Source: Rhodoferax sp.
GTDB lineage: Bacteria; Pseudomonadota; Gammaproteobacteria; Burkholderiales; Burkholderiaceae_C
Direction: 5' to 3'
Assembly: GCA_030683195.1 (NCBI GenBank)
Contig: JAUXQA010000170.1
Span: 1-7,077, forward strand
DNA length: 7,077 bases
The notes beneath the pieces are model-generated. The model searched no databases. It was not told where the DNA came from and was given only the letters and a program-made list of their open reading frames with translations. Of this stretch, positions 6,844 to 7,077 are shown piece after piece (the first letter of the stretch is position 1; each line of letters begins with the position of its first letter). Both the position numbers and the translations under genes were made by a program.

Positions 6844-7068
6844 TCAGTCACCACGCCATGCCATGAACTCAGAACGTTTGAGGCGGTAGCGCGCCACGCT
6901 GCCTTCATGGAGCTGCGCCAGGGCGTCTGCCAGCAGCCCCGCAAAGGCCTCGGTGTCTTTGCCCGGGACCAACTCGCGGGCCAGGCGCTGGATCAGGCTT
7001 TCAGTGGGCACTTGCCTGGATCTCACCACCGCTTGCACGGCTTCGATCAACGCATCCCGGTATTGCAT
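6844..7068 (-). CDS. Hypothetical protein, small or 3' end of a longer gene
   Basis: This frame encodes 74 residues from the ATG at 7068 to the TGA at 6844-6846. I do not recognise the family. The sequence is predicted helical and charged, with the segments ALIEAVQAVVRSRQVPTESL and LARELVPGKDTEAFAGLLADAL, and ends LHEGSVARYRLKRSEFMAWRGD. The frame stays open upstream to the window edge (three more codons: Pro, Leu, Lys) and no Shine-Dalgarno sequence is visible before the ATG, so it may be the C-terminus of a larger protein. It lies 67 bases upstream of the DUF3305 gene on the same strand and could be the preceding operon member. Coding character is supported by typical composition and the absence of a better frame here. 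Confidence 0.6.
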   Translation of the reverse strand: MQYRDALIEAVQAVVRSRQVPTESLIQRLARELVPGKDTEAFAGLLADALAQLHEGSVARYRLKRSEFMAWRGD

Positions 7069-7077
7069 CTTCAGCGG

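Noticed and set aside
6777..6944. N-terminal extension of the DUF3305 gene
   Set aside because: The extra residues show no family similarity and would overlap the upstream frame; the ATG at 6776 sits right before the domain.
1..7077. CRISPR arrays, tRNA/rRNA genes, insertion sequences, prophage genes
   Set aside because: No regularly spaced repeats, no cloverleaf or rRNA sequence recognised, and no transposase, integrase or terminal inverted repeats seen on either strand.

Overview
The window looks like chromosomal DNA of a GC-rich betaproteobacterium, most likely Burkholderiales and probably Comamonadaceae (relatives of Rhodoferax or Polaromonas). This is inferred from the gene families, the dense overlapping gene packing, and an AT-rich intergenic repeat of a style I recall from that family. 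It was not confirmed by any search.

Left part (1-2792, + strand): a two-gene signalling operon. It opens inside a sigma-54-dependent response regulator (AAA+ core from the GAFTGA loop onward, plus a Fis-type DNA-binding helix-turn-helix). The regulator overlaps by 16 bases a 705-residue membrane histidine kinase with a large periplasmic Cache-like sensor domain, HAMP, DHp (phosphoacceptor His477) and a catalytic ATPase domain.

Middle (2793-2920): a 128-base convergent intergenic region. It holds an AT-rich repeat with three related 7-base arms (agctact / agtagct / agctact) ending in a T7 tract. It is a plausible terminator and a candidate dispersed repeat.

Right part (2921-7068, - strand): a tightly packed operon, read right to left. 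It contains a 74-codon unknown gene or gene end, a DUF3305 protein, a DUF3306 protein, a 696-residue polyferredoxin-like iron-sulfur protein and a TorD-family molybdoenzyme chaperone. The last four are the accessory block that I know from bacterial formate dehydrogenase loci. Three successive junctions overlap (8, 74 and 1 bases), which suggests translational coupling. The formate dehydrogenase structural genes themselves are not in the window.

Working model (inference): the minus-strand operon supports maturation of, or electron transfer by, a molybdenum- or tungsten-containing formate dehydrogenase. The TorD-like protein would chaperone the catalytic subunit and the iron-sulfur protein would carry electrons. 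The adjacent two-component system may control the locus in response to an extracytoplasmic small molecule. The most unusual details are a His-for-Cys ferredoxin motif, a stretched cysteine motif and a C-terminal CxxC pair in the iron-sulfur protein, the 74-base gene overlap, and the attenuator-like repeat.
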